The position numbers were made by a program, and so were the translations under genes. The notes beneath the pieces were generated by a model. It did not search any database and was not told where the DNA came from. It saw only the letters and a program-made list of their open reading frames with translations. From NCBI GenBank assembly GCA_014379355.1, contig JACMLX010000149.1, positions 1-64,000 on the forward strand: 64,000 nucleotides of DNA, given 5' to 3'. Positions 34,790 to 43,717 of the stretch are shown here, one piece after another; positions within the stretch are counted from its first letter, which is position 1; each line of letters begins with the position of its first letter. Source of the stretch: Gemmatimonadaceae bacterium (GTDB lineage Bacteria; Gemmatimonadota; Gemmatimonadetes; Gemmatimonadales; Gemmatimonadaceae).

Positions 34790-36153
34790 GCAGGCTGCTC
34801 TGGGCGCCACGGGCGTGGGTCGAAGGTGCATGGGCCAACGCCGTGACGCTGCGCGCCGGTGCGGACGGCTGTTGGGTCGAGGTCATTGCTGACACGGCGT
34901 GCCCGGCGGATGCCGACGTGATGCCCGGCGCGGTGATGCCGGCGATGATCAACGCTCACAGCCATGCCTTCCAGCGCGCGTTCGTGGGACTGTCCGAACG
35001 ACGCGACAGTGCGCGCGATGATTTCTGGAGCTGGCGCGACCGGATGTACGCTGTCGCGCTGCGTATCACACCGGATCAGCTCTATGCCGTTGCGGCACAC
35101 TTGTACGCGGAACTGTTGAACGGCGGCTACACACACACCTGCGAGTTCCACTACCTGCACCACGCCGAGGACGGGCAGCCGTATGCGTCGCATGGTGGTG
35201 ACGACGGGGCGATGAGTGCCGCACTCGCGCGTGCGGCGCAGGATACGGGTATGGGGCTCACGATCCTGCCGGTGTTGTACGAGCGTGCAGGTTTTGCACA
35301 GCCGGTCTTGCGCGAGGATCAACGTCGCTTCGCCACGGATGTGTCTCGCGTGCTGCAGCTACGCGATACGATCCGTGCGTGGAAGCTCCCGAATGTCGAT
35401 GCCGGTGTCGCGATTCACTCGTTGCGCGCCGCGTCGGCCGTGTCGATCCATGAACTCGTACGGGCGTGCGCGAGTGACGCCGCACCGATTCATCTGCACA
35501 TCGCCGAACAGACGAGTGAAGTGGCGGACTGCCTGGCTGCGACGGGATTGCGGCCGATCGAGTGGCTCACGCGCGAAGTTGCACTCGATGCGCGCTGGCA
35601 ACTCGTGCATGCGACGCACACCACACCGGAGGAGATCGACGCGGTGGCGGCAACCGGCGCGGGTGTCGTGTTGTGTCCCGGCACCGAGGCGAATCTCGGT
35701 GATGGCCTGTGCGACCTGCCGCGATGGCTCGCGAGTGGCACACCGTTGTCGCTCGGCACGGACAGTCATGTGGCCCGCACCTGGCCCGAGGAGCTTCGGC
35801 TGCTGGAATACGGCCAGCGTCTCGCGCTCCGGCAACGCAACGTGTCGGCGGAACCATCGGTGGAGGCGAGTACGGCGGCGCGGCTGGTTGGCCGGTGTCT
35901 GGCAGGTGGTGCCGCGGCGGTGGGTCAATCGCGGTGGGGACTCGTCGCGGGCGCGCGCGCGGATCTGTTGGTGATCAACGACACGGACCCGGCGTTGATC
36001 GGCATTCCGCCGTCACAGCTGCTGGATGCCCTCGTGTTCGCGGCGCCGGCAAGGCCTTTCGCACTGGTGATGGTCGCGGGCGCCTGGCGCGCACCCGCTG
36101 ACACGAGCGAGGCGTTCGGCGACGCGATGGCGGCGCTGTGGCCGCGCACGTGA
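34786..36153 (+). CDS. hutF: Formimidoylglutamate deiminase
   Basis: This 455-residue amidohydrolase converts N-formimidoyl-glutamate to N-formylglutamate and ammonia, making the substrate of the preceding hutG product. Visible features are the metal motif INAHSHAFQRA, the HutF-typical WSWRDRMY and YTHTCEFHYLHH, LHIAEQ with the third histidine, HATHTTPEE and GTDSHV with the catalytic Asp. A GTG at 34786, which overlaps the hutG stop, is the likely start; the frame opens three codons earlier at another GTG. It is convergent with the carbonic anhydrase gene. Confidence 0.92.
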   Translation: MSRLLWAPRAWVEGAWANAVTLRAGADGCWVEVIADTACPADADVMPGAVMPAMINAHSHAFQRAFVGLSERRDSARDDFWSWRDRMYAVALRITPDQLYAVAAHLYAELLNGGYTHTCEFHYLHHAEDGQPYASHGGDDGAMSAALARAAQDTGMGLTILPVLYERAGFAQPVLREDQRRFATDVSRVLQLRDTIRAWKLPNVDAGVAIHSLRAASAVSIHELVRACASDAAPIHLHIAEQTSEVADCLAATGLRPIEWLTREVALDARWQLVHATHTTPEEIDAVAATGAGVVLCPGTEANLGDGLCDLPRWLASGTPLSLGTDSHVARTWPEELRLLEYGQRLALRQRNVSAEPSVEASTAARLVGRCLAGGAAAVGQSRWGLVAGARADLLVINDTDPALIGIPPSQLLDALVFAAPARPFALVMVAGAWRAPADTSEAFGDAMAALWPRT

Positions 36154-36184
36154 TTCGAGCGCACGCGCGCGGCGATGACGGTCG

Positions 36185-36946
36185 TCAGTCCGTGCCGTAG
36201 ATCATCGGCACGAGATCGAGCACCGCGCCCGTCTGCAGGTCGGTCTGCACGATCCGCCGCACGGAATTGAACGAGCCCATGTCGGCATCGCCATTGATCA
36301 GGATGCCGCCGGAGACGATCACGTAGCGGGCAGGGAACGTCGTGCGCGACACAAGCAGGTCGATCCGCTCGGCAATCGCCTCGTACATCACTTCGGTCGC
36401 TTCCTTGAGCGGCGACTGGGATGACAGGATGCGCTGCGACTCGCGAAGAAAGATCTGTTCGATCGTACCCTGCTGATAGTCGAATTCCGACGGTGCGGTC
36501 GCTGCGATCGCGCCGGCCTGCAGTTTCGCGAGCGCTGCCCGCGCGGCGCCGCAACATCCCGACGTCTTGTGTTGTCCCTTGCGCAGGATGACACCGAGCG
36601 CGCCATCGCGGGAGACACCAATGTGTGGGGCATGATAGATCAGGACAGCGCCGGAATCGGGAACGTGCCCGGCGAATGCACCCATGCCCGTCAGTCCGGC
36701 GTGCGGGAAACCATCGAGCCCGCCAAGCTTGAACGGGCCGAGCATCGCGCGTGCCGAGTCCGGGTACTCGATGCTGTTGACGTCATCGCTGCAGATGGAA
36801 TCGGCGAGCAGTACGTCTTCCGGCGACAATCCGCAGGTGCGGCTCAGGTACGCCAGCGTCCGATTGACGGTTTCCGTCGTCGACCGGGCGTTCGGGTAGT
36901 GTGCGCGAACAATGGACAGGGACTCTTCGTCAGTCAGCGTCGTCAT
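36185..36946 (-). CDS. LCIB/LCIC-family (beta-type) carbonic anhydrase
   Basis: This 253-residue protein matches my knowledge of the limiting-CO2-inducible protein B/C family, whose members in algae and bacteria are a divergent group of beta-carbonic anhydrases. Conserved stretches are DSICSDDVN, GPFKLGGLDGFPHAGLTG, FAGHVPDSGAVLIYHAPHIG and SGCCGA. Cys52, His108 and Cys131 (or Cys132) are the best candidates for the zinc ligands, with the neighbouring Asp residues near Cys52 for catalysis. There is no signal peptide, so it is cytoplasmic. The gene follows a bestrophin-family channel gene by three bases on the same strand, forming a two-gene operon. Together they could interconvert and move bicarbonate and CO2 (inference). 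Confidence 0.82.
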   Translation of the reverse strand: MTTLTDEESLSIVRAHYPNARSTTETVNRTLAYLSRTCGLSPEDVLLADSICSDDVNSIEYPDSARAMLGPFKLGGLDGFPHAGLTGMGAFAGHVPDSGAVLIYHAPHIGVSRDGALGVILRKGQHKTSGCCGAARAALAKLQAGAIAATAPSEFDYQQGTIEQIFLRESQRILSSQSPLKEATEVMYEAIAERIDLLVSRTTFPARYVIVSGGILINGDADMGSFNSVRRIVQTDLQTGAVLDLVPMIYGTD

Positions 36947-36949
36947 GGA

Positions 36950-37972
36950 TCACATGAGGATGGAGTTCACCGCGGTCAGCGGCTTCGGAATGTCGGTCTC
37001 GCCGAGTATCTGGCGAAGATCGATCTCGATCGTGCGGCTGAGTGCCGTGATCGGCACGTCGTTCGCGCTGCCCTCGAACGGATTCTCGGTGCTCTCACCG
37101 ACTTTTTCGAGGGCGAGGAAGATCCATGTGACGATCACGCTGAATGGAATCGTGAGCCAGATGGCCGCACTATCCAGTTTCCGGAACTCCTGCAGCATGC
37201 CGAACGGCACCAGCCACACGAACAGGCGAATGAACCAGTAGTTCAGCGTCGCGAACTGCCGCGGATACGGGAAGTTCTTGATCCGTTCACAGCGCCCCTG
37301 ATGCTCCAGCAGTTCGGCGACTTTCGTGACCAGTGCGACGTGTTGCACGCTGTCCAGCACCCCGCGCGCCGCGAGTGTCTGCAGCGTGGCGGATTGCATC
37401 GCGAGGATGGCGGTGGCGCGGTTGGCGGCGGTCTGCACGGCAGCTGCGTCGTGGTCGCCCATCAGGCGCTGCAGCTCGGTCGGCAGCTGCCCGTCCATTT
37501 CGGATACGGTGAAATAGCGCGCACGGAATTCGCGGTTATCCGCGCGGTCCATGTTCTCCCACACACGCGGTTCGCGCAGCTGGTAGCGCAGTGCGGTGAG
37601 CCAGGCGACATGTCGATGCACCAACGTGCGCCGGAACTGCGCGGCATCATCGTCGCTCAGCGACGGTCCTGACGGCACGAAGTCGCGCGCCATGATCCCC
37701 CACGCCCGACTGGCATTCACGATGCTGCCCCAGATCTGTCGGGCTTCCCAGGTGCGGCCGTAGGTCGCGTTGTTGCGGAAGCCGACCGTGAATGCCGAGG
37801 CAGTTCCGAGCATCGCAACCGGGACCCACGGCACCTGCAGCCAGTCGAAGCCCATCCCGACTGAGAGAATCGTCGGCAGGATGGCCACCGCCGTGAGGAA
37901 CAGCGTCTCGCGTTTCGTCCAGATGAGGACTTCGAGCAGGCGATAACGTTTGCCGGTGTGCATTCGGACCAA
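36950..37972 (-). CDS. Bestrophin-family anion channel
   Basis: This 340-residue membrane protein has the bacterial bestrophin pattern: two hydrophobic segments near the N-terminus, GTASAFTVGFRNNATYGRTW followed by EARQIWGSIVNASRAWG, and in the second half CERIKNFPYPRQFATLNYWF with a hydrophobic pair of segments. Eukaryotic bestrophins are pentameric Cl-/HCO3- channels and the algal BST1-3 proteins carry bicarbonate; bacterial KpBest favours sodium. The gene is first in an operon with an LCIB-type carbonic anhydrase, which makes bicarbonate the likely ion (inference). It is divergent from a cupredoxin gene across a 199-base intergenic region. Confidence 0.92.
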   Translation of the reverse strand: MVRMHTGKRYRLLEVLIWTKRETLFLTAVAILPTILSVGMGFDWLQVPWVPVAMLGTASAFTVGFRNNATYGRTWEARQIWGSIVNASRAWGIMARDFVPSGPSLSDDDAAQFRRTLVHRHVAWLTALRYQLREPRVWENMDRADNREFRARYFTVSEMDGQLPTELQRLMGDHDAAAVQTAANRATAILAMQSATLQTLAARGVLDSVQHVALVTKVAELLEHQGRCERIKNFPYPRQFATLNYWFIRLFVWLVPFGMLQEFRKLDSAAIWLTIPFSVIVTWIFLALEKVGESTENPFEGSANDVPITALSRTIEIDLRQILGETDIPKPLTAVNSILM

Positions 37973-38171
37973 AATGTGTGCGACATGCCACGAACGGAAC
38001 CGGCATGCCGATCCTGTGACGTTCGGCCGGCGATTGTGCCGCGCCGCCGGCGCGTACGACGCTCCCTGCCCGCGCCACGGACATTGTCAGCACCGCTGAC
38101 GATTGCCATGTTACCTCGAGGCCCGGCGCGTCGGGCCCTGTGTCACACAGCCCTCGCCTCCGCTGACGCCC

Positions 38172-39017
38172 ATGTCGCTCCGCCTGCATACCTGTCTCGC
38201 GCTCGCCGTCGCCTTGGTGATTCGTGCACCGGCGCACGCACAGCCCGTGCGCGCGCACGACATGCCATTGGTCACGGTCGAAGTCGGTGATTTCGCATTC
38301 ACGAAGCTGCCTGACACGCTCGCGGCAGGCTGGACGCGACTGCGCCTCGTGAATCGCGGCACGGTGCTGCATCACATGCAACTCAACAAGCTGGCCGACG
38401 GCCATGGCGTGCCCGATATGCTGCGGGCTTTCCGTCCGGGGTCTCCGTTGCCGACGTGGATGGTCGGCGCCGGCGGACCGTCTGCCGCATGGGCGGGACA
38501 AACGATCGAAATGCTGGTGAACCTCGAGGAAGGCAACTACGGCGTGATCTGCTGGATCCCAGCGGCCGATCATCAGTTGCATGTCCAGAAGGGCATGATC
38601 GGTCATGTCACGGTCGTCGCGCGCCGGACACCCGCACCGACACCAGCGCCTCGCGCCAGTCTCACGATCACGGCGATGGACTACAACTGGACGATATCGG
38701 CGCCGGTGACGCGTGGTCGTCACACGATTCGCTTCGAGAATCGCGGCCCGCAACCGCACGAACTCGTGATAGTCCGGCTTGCGAAGGGCAAGTCGATGGT
38801 CGACGCCAGGGAGTGGGCCGAGCGCGGACAGACCGGGGCGTCACCGGGTGTCATGCTGAGTGGAGTCGCCGCGTTGTCACCGGGCCGCAGCGCCTTCGTG
38901 GAGAACGACTTCGGCGCGGGACGGTATGCGCTCCTCTGCTTCGTGCCGGATCAGAAGGACCGCATCGGTCACCCGCACGTGCACTATGGCATGATGAAGG
39001 AGTTCGAGGTCCGATGA
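38172..39017 (+). CDS. Exported protein with two cupredoxin-like domains
   Basis: This 281-residue protein has a signal peptide (LALAVALVIRAPAHA). The mature part has two beta-sandwich halves, each with a cupredoxin-like end: the first shows NRGTVLHHMQL and NYGVICWIPAADHQLHVQKGM, the second NRGPQPHELVIV and RYALLCFVPDQKDRIGHPHVHYGM. In each half His, Cys, His and Met residues are ordered as in type-1 copper sites, so at least one may bind copper. The role could be electron transfer or copper handling. A MarR regulator follows 16 bases downstream. Confidence 0.8.
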   Translation: MSLRLHTCLALAVALVIRAPAHAQPVRAHDMPLVTVEVGDFAFTKLPDTLAAGWTRLRLVNRGTVLHHMQLNKLADGHGVPDMLRAFRPGSPLPTWMVGAGGPSAAWAGQTIEMLVNLEEGNYGVICWIPAADHQLHVQKGMIGHVTVVARRTPAPTPAPRASLTITAMDYNWTISAPVTRGRHTIRFENRGPQPHELVIVRLAKGKSMVDAREWAERGQTGASPGVMLSGVAALSPGRSAFVENDFGAGRYALLCFVPDQKDRIGHPHVHYGMMKEFEVR

Positions 39018-39033
39018 CCATCACTCGGTGCAC

Positions 39034-39513
39034 ATGAGAACATCGCACGTGCCGCACAGCTATCTCGGCTTCCTCCTGAGCCAGCACGCCGGCGCCGTCC
39101 AGCGCGCCACTGCCGAGGCATTGATGCCGCTCGGCATCCAGCCGCGCGGTCTCGGGGTGCTCGAAGTGCTCTCTGCGGGCGGGCCGCTCTCACAACGCGC
39201 CATCGGGTACATCTGCCGGGTCGATCGCACGACGATGGTCGCCATCGTGGACGAACTCGAACTCGAGGGGCTCGCGGCACGGGACATGGACCCGGACGAC
39301 CGTCGTGCGCACCTCGTGCGACTGACGCGCCGCGCCGCCGGCGTGTTGCGCCAGGCGCGCACGCTGGCACGCCGAGTGGAGGATAGACACTGCGCTCGGC
39401 TGAGCGCGGGGGAACGCAAGGCACTGCTCGCGATCCTCCAACGCATGCTGCCGCCGGTCACTGACTGCGGGTCACCCGTCAGTGCGATGGCGCACCCTGC
39501 GCGACGGGACTGA
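39034..39513 (+). CDS. MarR-family transcriptional regulator
   Basis: This 159-residue protein has the winged helix of the MarR family in the middle: GGPLSQRAIGYICRVDRTTMVAIVDELE as helices 2-3, and the wing with DMDPDDRRAHLVRLT. Flanking helices serve dimerisation. MarR proteins repress their own and nearby genes and release DNA when a ligand binds. It lies 16 bases after the cupredoxin gene, so it may control that gene and the Cys-rich Tat protein downstream. The ATG at 39034 was preferred over a GTG two codons earlier. Confidence 0.9.
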   Translation: MRTSHVPHSYLGFLLSQHAGAVQRATAEALMPLGIQPRGLGVLEVLSAGGPLSQRAIGYICRVDRTTMVAIVDELELEGLAARDMDPDDRRAHLVRLTRRAAGVLRQARTLARRVEDRHCARLSAGERKALLAILQRMLPPVTDCGSPVSAMAHPARRD

Positions 39514-39661
39514 CGCGGCGGCGGTCGAATGTTCAGCTTGAAGCGCTCGGGCGTCGGCGCGGTGCAATCCGACCTCGCTGGAGCGACGGGCGAAGTCTCG
39601 AACTCGACTGACCGGCAGGATTCGTATGCGTCGGCACGCCACCGATTCTGGAGCGCTTCTC

Positions 39662-40120
39662 ATGTTGAGTCGTCGCAGCTTCCTTTCCGTCGCCGGGCTG
39701 GCTGGTGCCAGCCTGGTGATCGACCGGCGCCCGCTGCAAATCCGCCACGTGTCATGGTCCGCGATGACGATGTGCGGAACGGCACATGCTCACGCTGGCG
39801 GTGCGACCACACATCCCGCACCGCGGGCAGGCGTCACCGCCGCCCGGGTCCTCACCGGCGCCAAGCTCGCAAAGTGGCCCGATCTGGTGCAGCTCTTCGA
39901 CGGCATTCGCGCCATCCCGGCCATCGCCGATGGCATCCGCTGCAGTTGCGGCTGTGCCGAAATTCCCGGGTACTATTCCCTGCTCAGCTGCTACGAAGGC
40001 GACGCGATGGCGACCATCTGCCCGATCTGTCAGGGCACCGGCCGATTGGCTGTCAGACTACATGCAGAAGGCCAGACGCTGGCGCAGATTCGGGTCGCGG
40101 TCGACGCGCAGTTCGGTTGA
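39662..40120 (+). CDS. Cys-rich exported protein with CxCxC motif (PCYCGC-like)
   Basis: This 152-residue protein starts with a Tat-like signal (LSRRSFLSVAGLAGASLV). The mature half contains RCSCGCAEIPGYYSLLSCYE and then CPICQGTG: a C-x-C-x-C cluster, a single Cys and a CxxC pair, arranged like the PCYCGC-motif proteins. This number of cysteines in an exported protein suggests metal or haem binding or disulfide chemistry. The ATG at 39662 starts the signal. It is followed by the DUF2911 gene (an in-frame ATG there even overlaps this stop). The exact function is unknown. Confidence 0.72.
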   Translation: MLSRRSFLSVAGLAGASLVIDRRPLQIRHVSWSAMTMCGTAHAHAGGATTHPAPRAGVTAARVLTGAKLAKWPDLVQLFDGIRAIPAIADGIRCSCGCAEIPGYYSLLSCYEGDAMATICPICQGTGRLAVRLHAEGQTLAQIRVAVDAQFG

Positions 40121-40179
40121 TGCGTCGGCTGCTTCTGGCCGATGTGAGCAGTCCATCCTCACGCATTGCATCCGGAGAC

Positions 40180-41073
40180 ATGCGCTTCCTCACTCGTATC
40201 GCTGCGATTGTCGGACTCGGTCTGCTGCTGCGACCTGATGCCGCGGCGGCCCAGATTCGCGCCAGTGAGATGGGCACGATGACGCAGGTCATCGATGGCA
40301 CGAAGATCAGTGTCACCTATTCGCGTCCGCGCACACGCGGGCGGCAACCGCTGTTCGGCACGCGGGCCGCGCACTGGGGCGAGGTGTGGACGCCTGGCGC
40401 CAACTGGGCCACGGTGCTCGAGGTGAGCAAGGACATCACCGTGAATGGTCGGCGCGTCCCCAAGGGCAAGTACTCGGTGTGGATGGTGCTGCGCGAGAAA
40501 GGCGACTGGACGACCGTGCTCGATCCGACGTGGCGCATCTATCACATGGAGCCACCAGACTCGAATGCGTCGCAGATTCGCGTCGCGACACCGATCACCC
40601 AGGCGCCGTTCGTCGACGTGCTGACGTGGTCGATGCCGGAGCTGACGGTGAGTGGTGGTACGCTTGCCATGCAATGGGCCACCACGCGCGCGTCGCTCAA
40701 GGTCGGCGTCACGCCGTCGCTCGAGGTGACGCTGCCGGAGGCCGACGCGCAGGCATATGTCGGACGGTATGAGTACCGCGAGGCGCATCCCTCGGCCGGA
40801 AGCAGCGGCGTGAGCACCTTCATCGTGACGTACGAGAATCGGACTCTCAAGGCGCGGTGGGATCCGAACGACAACTACATGCAGACGTTCGCGCTGATCC
40901 GTGTCGGTCCGGAGATTTTCACCCCTGGCCTGTACGACAAGGACGGGACGATCTACGAAGTGCTGCGTCCCGAGATGATGTTCACGTTCAAGCGCGTCGC
41001 GGGTCAGCCGGTGACGTTTTCCGTGCGCGGTGAGGACGACGCGCTGGAGGCGACGGGGACGCGCACGCCGTAG
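40180..41073 (+). CDS. DUF2911 exported protein
   Basis: This 297-residue protein has a signal peptide (FLTRIAAIVGLGLLLRPDAAAA) followed by a DUF2911 domain: TKISVTYSRPRTRGRQPLFG, HWGEVWTPGANWATVLEVSKD (split), RRVPKGKYSVWMVL and WSMPELTVSGGTLAMQW. The C-terminal 100 residues form an additional beta-rich region. DUF2911 proteins are common in Bacteroidota- and Gemmatimonadota-type genomes and lack a known activity. The ATG at 40180 follows CCGGAGA; the in-frame ATG at 40120 that overlaps the preceding stop is an alternative. Confidence 0.85.
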   Translation: MRFLTRIAAIVGLGLLLRPDAAAAQIRASEMGTMTQVIDGTKISVTYSRPRTRGRQPLFGTRAAHWGEVWTPGANWATVLEVSKDITVNGRRVPKGKYSVWMVLREKGDWTTVLDPTWRIYHMEPPDSNASQIRVATPITQAPFVDVLTWSMPELTVSGGTLAMQWATTRASLKVGVTPSLEVTLPEADAQAYVGRYEYREAHPSAGSSGVSTFIVTYENRTLKARWDPNDNYMQTFALIRVGPEIFTPGLYDKDGTIYEVLRPEMMFTFKRVAGQPVTFSVRGEDDALEATGTRTP

Positions 41074-41234
41074 TCGGATCGCAGTCGCACACGCACACGT
41101 ATTCCGCAGGCGTCACAATTCCGGTGCACGTCGATGATGTATTTCCACATCAACATCATGTGGGCGACCGTGCTCTTCGGGGTGATGCTCTGGACGACGG
41201 TCGCGAAGTACGTACCTGCGGCCATCGTTGACGG

Positions 41235-43277
41235 TCATTGGACCACAGTGGCCAGGATGGTTTGCATCAACGTCATATCGACAGGCTTCAGCAGATGGTG
41301 GTCGAAGCCGGCGTTCGTTGACAAATCGCGGTCGCGCGCTTGACCATATCCGGTGATGGCAACGATCACGACGCCGGAAAGGCCGACCTGCTGCCGCAAT
41401 CGCTTGGCGACCTCGTAGCCGTCGAGCAGGGGCAGGCCGATATCCAGCAGGACAACCTGTGGTGGATGCTCGAGGGCCATCGTGAGCGCGGTGACTCCAT
41501 CGTGCGCCAGCCACACGTCCTCCCCTGCCGCTTGCAGCACCATTCCCAGACTCTCGGCGGCGTCGACGTTGTCGTCCACAATGAGAATCCGGATGCTGCG
41601 CTCGGTGCGGCGCGAAACGGACGTCGGAACCACAGGCAGTGGCGACAGCGCATCAGGCTCCGCGACCATCGGGAGCCGCACGACAAACTCACTCCCAATC
41701 CCGACCGTGCTGAAAACCTCAATGCTCCCCTGATGCTGTTCGACCAGGCGCCGCACCAGGCACAAGCCGACGCCCAGACCGCCTTCCGATCGATCGAGCG
41801 ATTGTTCAGCCTGGCTGAACAGGTCGAAGATGCGCGGCAAGAGCTCCGGCGCGATGCCGATCCCGGTGTCGCGCACCCGCACCATCGCCATGTCGTTCTC
41901 CTCTTCCACCGTCAGCCAGATGCCGCCGCCGGCGTCAGTGTATTTCACGGCATTGTTCAGCAAGTTGACCACGACCTGCTCCAGTCGCGCAGCATCCGCG
42001 TGCAGATACAGTTCCCGCGCTGTCAAGGTGACCGTGAGCGAGTGCGCACGTTGCAGGACCAGCAACCCGGTTGTTGCCACGGCTCGCTCGACGATCTGAC
42101 GGATCGTGCACCGCTCCAGACGCAGCTGAAACATGCCTGTTGTGAATCGGGATACATCCAGCAGATCGTCGACGAGGCGAGTCATTTGCCGGACCTGGCG
42201 CTCGATGATCTGCAGGGCCTGCGTGTGCCGTGGCTCTGCACTTGGCGGCAAGTTCAGTATCTCCACCGCGCTCAGCATCGGAGCCAACGGATTGCGCAGC
42301 TCATGGCCTAGCATCGCAAGAAATTCGTCCTTGCGTCGATCGGCGTCGGCCAATGCATCCGCCTGCGAACGCAGTTGCAGTTCAGCCTGTTTGCGCGCTG
42401 TGATGTCAAAGAAAATGATGGCGACGCGCCGACTGCCCGCACCGCCAAGCCGAAATGCGAACAGCTCGAGCACGCGGTCCACATTGGGAACCGTGCGCTC
42501 GAATCGTATCGGCACACCGGTACTGCACACCCGGTCACATGCCGAGAACCATTCCTCCGACTCATCAGGCAGGAGGTGTCGCACGGTCTGGCCGATCTCG
42601 CCGCGAATATCGGACTGCGCCAGGAAAGCGGGATTGAAACTGACGTAGCGGAAATCCACGGGCTCGTCCGACGCGCCGTCGATTCTTTCGACGACATACA
42701 GACACTCGTTGAGCGAGTCGACCAGCGTACGGTACCGTTCCTCGGATTCGCGCAGGGCCGCCTCGGCGACGCTCCGCTTCGTCGACAACTCGAACCGTTC
42801 GATGGAGTTGTCCAGCGAACGACTCAGGCTGTCGGCGGAGGTCCAACTCTTTCCGATGTAATCCTGTGCTCCGGCGCGAAGCAGCTTGGCACCGTCCTCG
42901 CGGCTGACACCATCCCAGCCGGTGATCACAACAGTTGGACAGGGGGGCACCGTGTTGTTTCCGCAGAGTGCCTTGAGTACGTCCAGTGCGCTCATATCCG
43001 GAAGGTGAAAATCGAGCAGCAGGCAGTCGAACGGACAGGCCGCATCCGCATCGCGCTGCGCGGCCCGGAACAGCTCCACCGCCGACGCCCCGTTTTCGGC
43101 TTCGGTAAAGACGTATCGACGTTCTGAGCCGAGCAGCAGCATTTGCCGCATATTGGACCGATCGTCTGGATTGTCATCCACGATCAGAACGCGGCATCGC
43201 TGGCTGGTGGACTGTCGATCGCCTGCGGCATCTGGCCCGCCGTTCGCTGTGTCCGACCAGGAAGGCGGAATGGTCAT
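41235..43277 (-). CDS. Hybrid sensor histidine kinase (REC-PAS-HisKA-HATPase-REC)
   Basis: This 680-residue protein starts with a receiver domain (RVLIVDDNPDDRSN, phospho-acceptor Asp in CLLLDFHLPD), then a PAS domain (about 175-300, ending FFDITARKQAEL), the dimerisation domain with His325 in LGHELRNPL, a HATPase with NLLNNAVKYTD and VRDTGIGIAPEL, and a C-terminal receiver (ILIVDDNVDAAES, Asp in VVLLDIGLPLLDG). No membrane segment is seen. It is the last gene of the phytochrome operon, its start overlapping the response-regulator stop (ATGA). Phosphate could pass from the phytochrome through the receivers, but the route is inference. Confidence 0.93.
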   Translation of the reverse strand: MTIPPSWSDTANGGPDAAGDRQSTSQRCRVLIVDDNPDDRSNMRQMLLLGSERRYVFTEAENGASAVELFRAAQRDADAACPFDCLLLDFHLPDMSALDVLKALCGNNTVPPCPTVVITGWDGVSREDGAKLLRAGAQDYIGKSWTSADSLSRSLDNSIERFELSTKRSVAEAALRESEERYRTLVDSLNECLYVVERIDGASDEPVDFRYVSFNPAFLAQSDIRGEIGQTVRHLLPDESEEWFSACDRVCSTGVPIRFERTVPNVDRVLELFAFRLGGAGSRRVAIIFFDITARKQAELQLRSQADALADADRRKDEFLAMLGHELRNPLAPMLSAVEILNLPPSAEPRHTQALQIIERQVRQMTRLVDDLLDVSRFTTGMFQLRLERCTIRQIVERAVATTGLLVLQRAHSLTVTLTARELYLHADAARLEQVVVNLLNNAVKYTDAGGGIWLTVEEENDMAMVRVRDTGIGIAPELLPRIFDLFSQAEQSLDRSEGGLGVGLCLVRRLVEQHQGSIEVFSTVGIGSEFVVRLPMVAEPDALSPLPVVPTSVSRRTERSIRILIVDDNVDAAESLGMVLQAAGEDVWLAHDGVTALTMALEHPPQVVLLDIGLPLLDGYEVAKRLRQQVGLSGVVIVAITGYGQARDRDLSTNAGFDHHLLKPVDMTLMQTILATVVQ

Positions 43278-43717
43278 TTGCTCAGGGATCGATGCGTCGG
43301 AAGGACAGCGTGGTTGAGCCAGTACGCGAAGATGGTCTGCAGAATTTCCAGATGTGTGGCGTGATTGACGGGCTTGATGTGATACGCATTCGCACCATTG
43401 CCATATGCTGTCGCGACATCACGGGGGTTGGCGGATGCGCTCAGCACGACCAGAGGGATCGTGAGGAGTGTGGTGTTCTCGCGGATCTGCACCAACGCAT
43501 CCCGACCGTCGGCACTCGGCGTATTCAGGTCCAGCAGGATCAGCGCGGGCAACGTACTGCCGTGCTGCAGGCACTCGAGCAGCATGTCGACGCAGTCGGT
43601 GCCGGAGATCGCACGACGGAGCTGGTTGGCCAGGCCGGCGCGACGCACCGCCTCGGTCACGGTCTCGTAGTCGTCGTCGTTGTCCTCGACCACAAGAACG
43701 TGATCCGTCCGGCTCAT
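43274..43717 (-). CDS. Single-domain response regulator (phytochrome-associated)
   Basis: This 147-residue protein is a receiver domain alone: VLVVEDNDDDYETV with the acidic pocket, phospho-acceptor Asp in ALILLDLNTPSADG, the Ser of VVLSAS and the Lys in YHIKPVNH. It matches the Rcp1-like regulators that accompany bacterial phytochromes. It has no DNA-binding output, so it must relay phosphate or act through protein contacts. It overlaps the phytochrome gene (start within ATGA) and the hybrid kinase gene. Confidence 0.92.
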   Translation of the reverse strand: MSRTDHVLVVEDNDDDYETVTEAVRRAGLANQLRRAISGTDCVDMLLECLQHGSTLPALILLDLNTPSADGRDALVQIRENTTLLTIPLVVLSASANPRDVATAYGNGANAYHIKPVNHATHLEILQTIFAYWLNHAVLPTHRSLSK

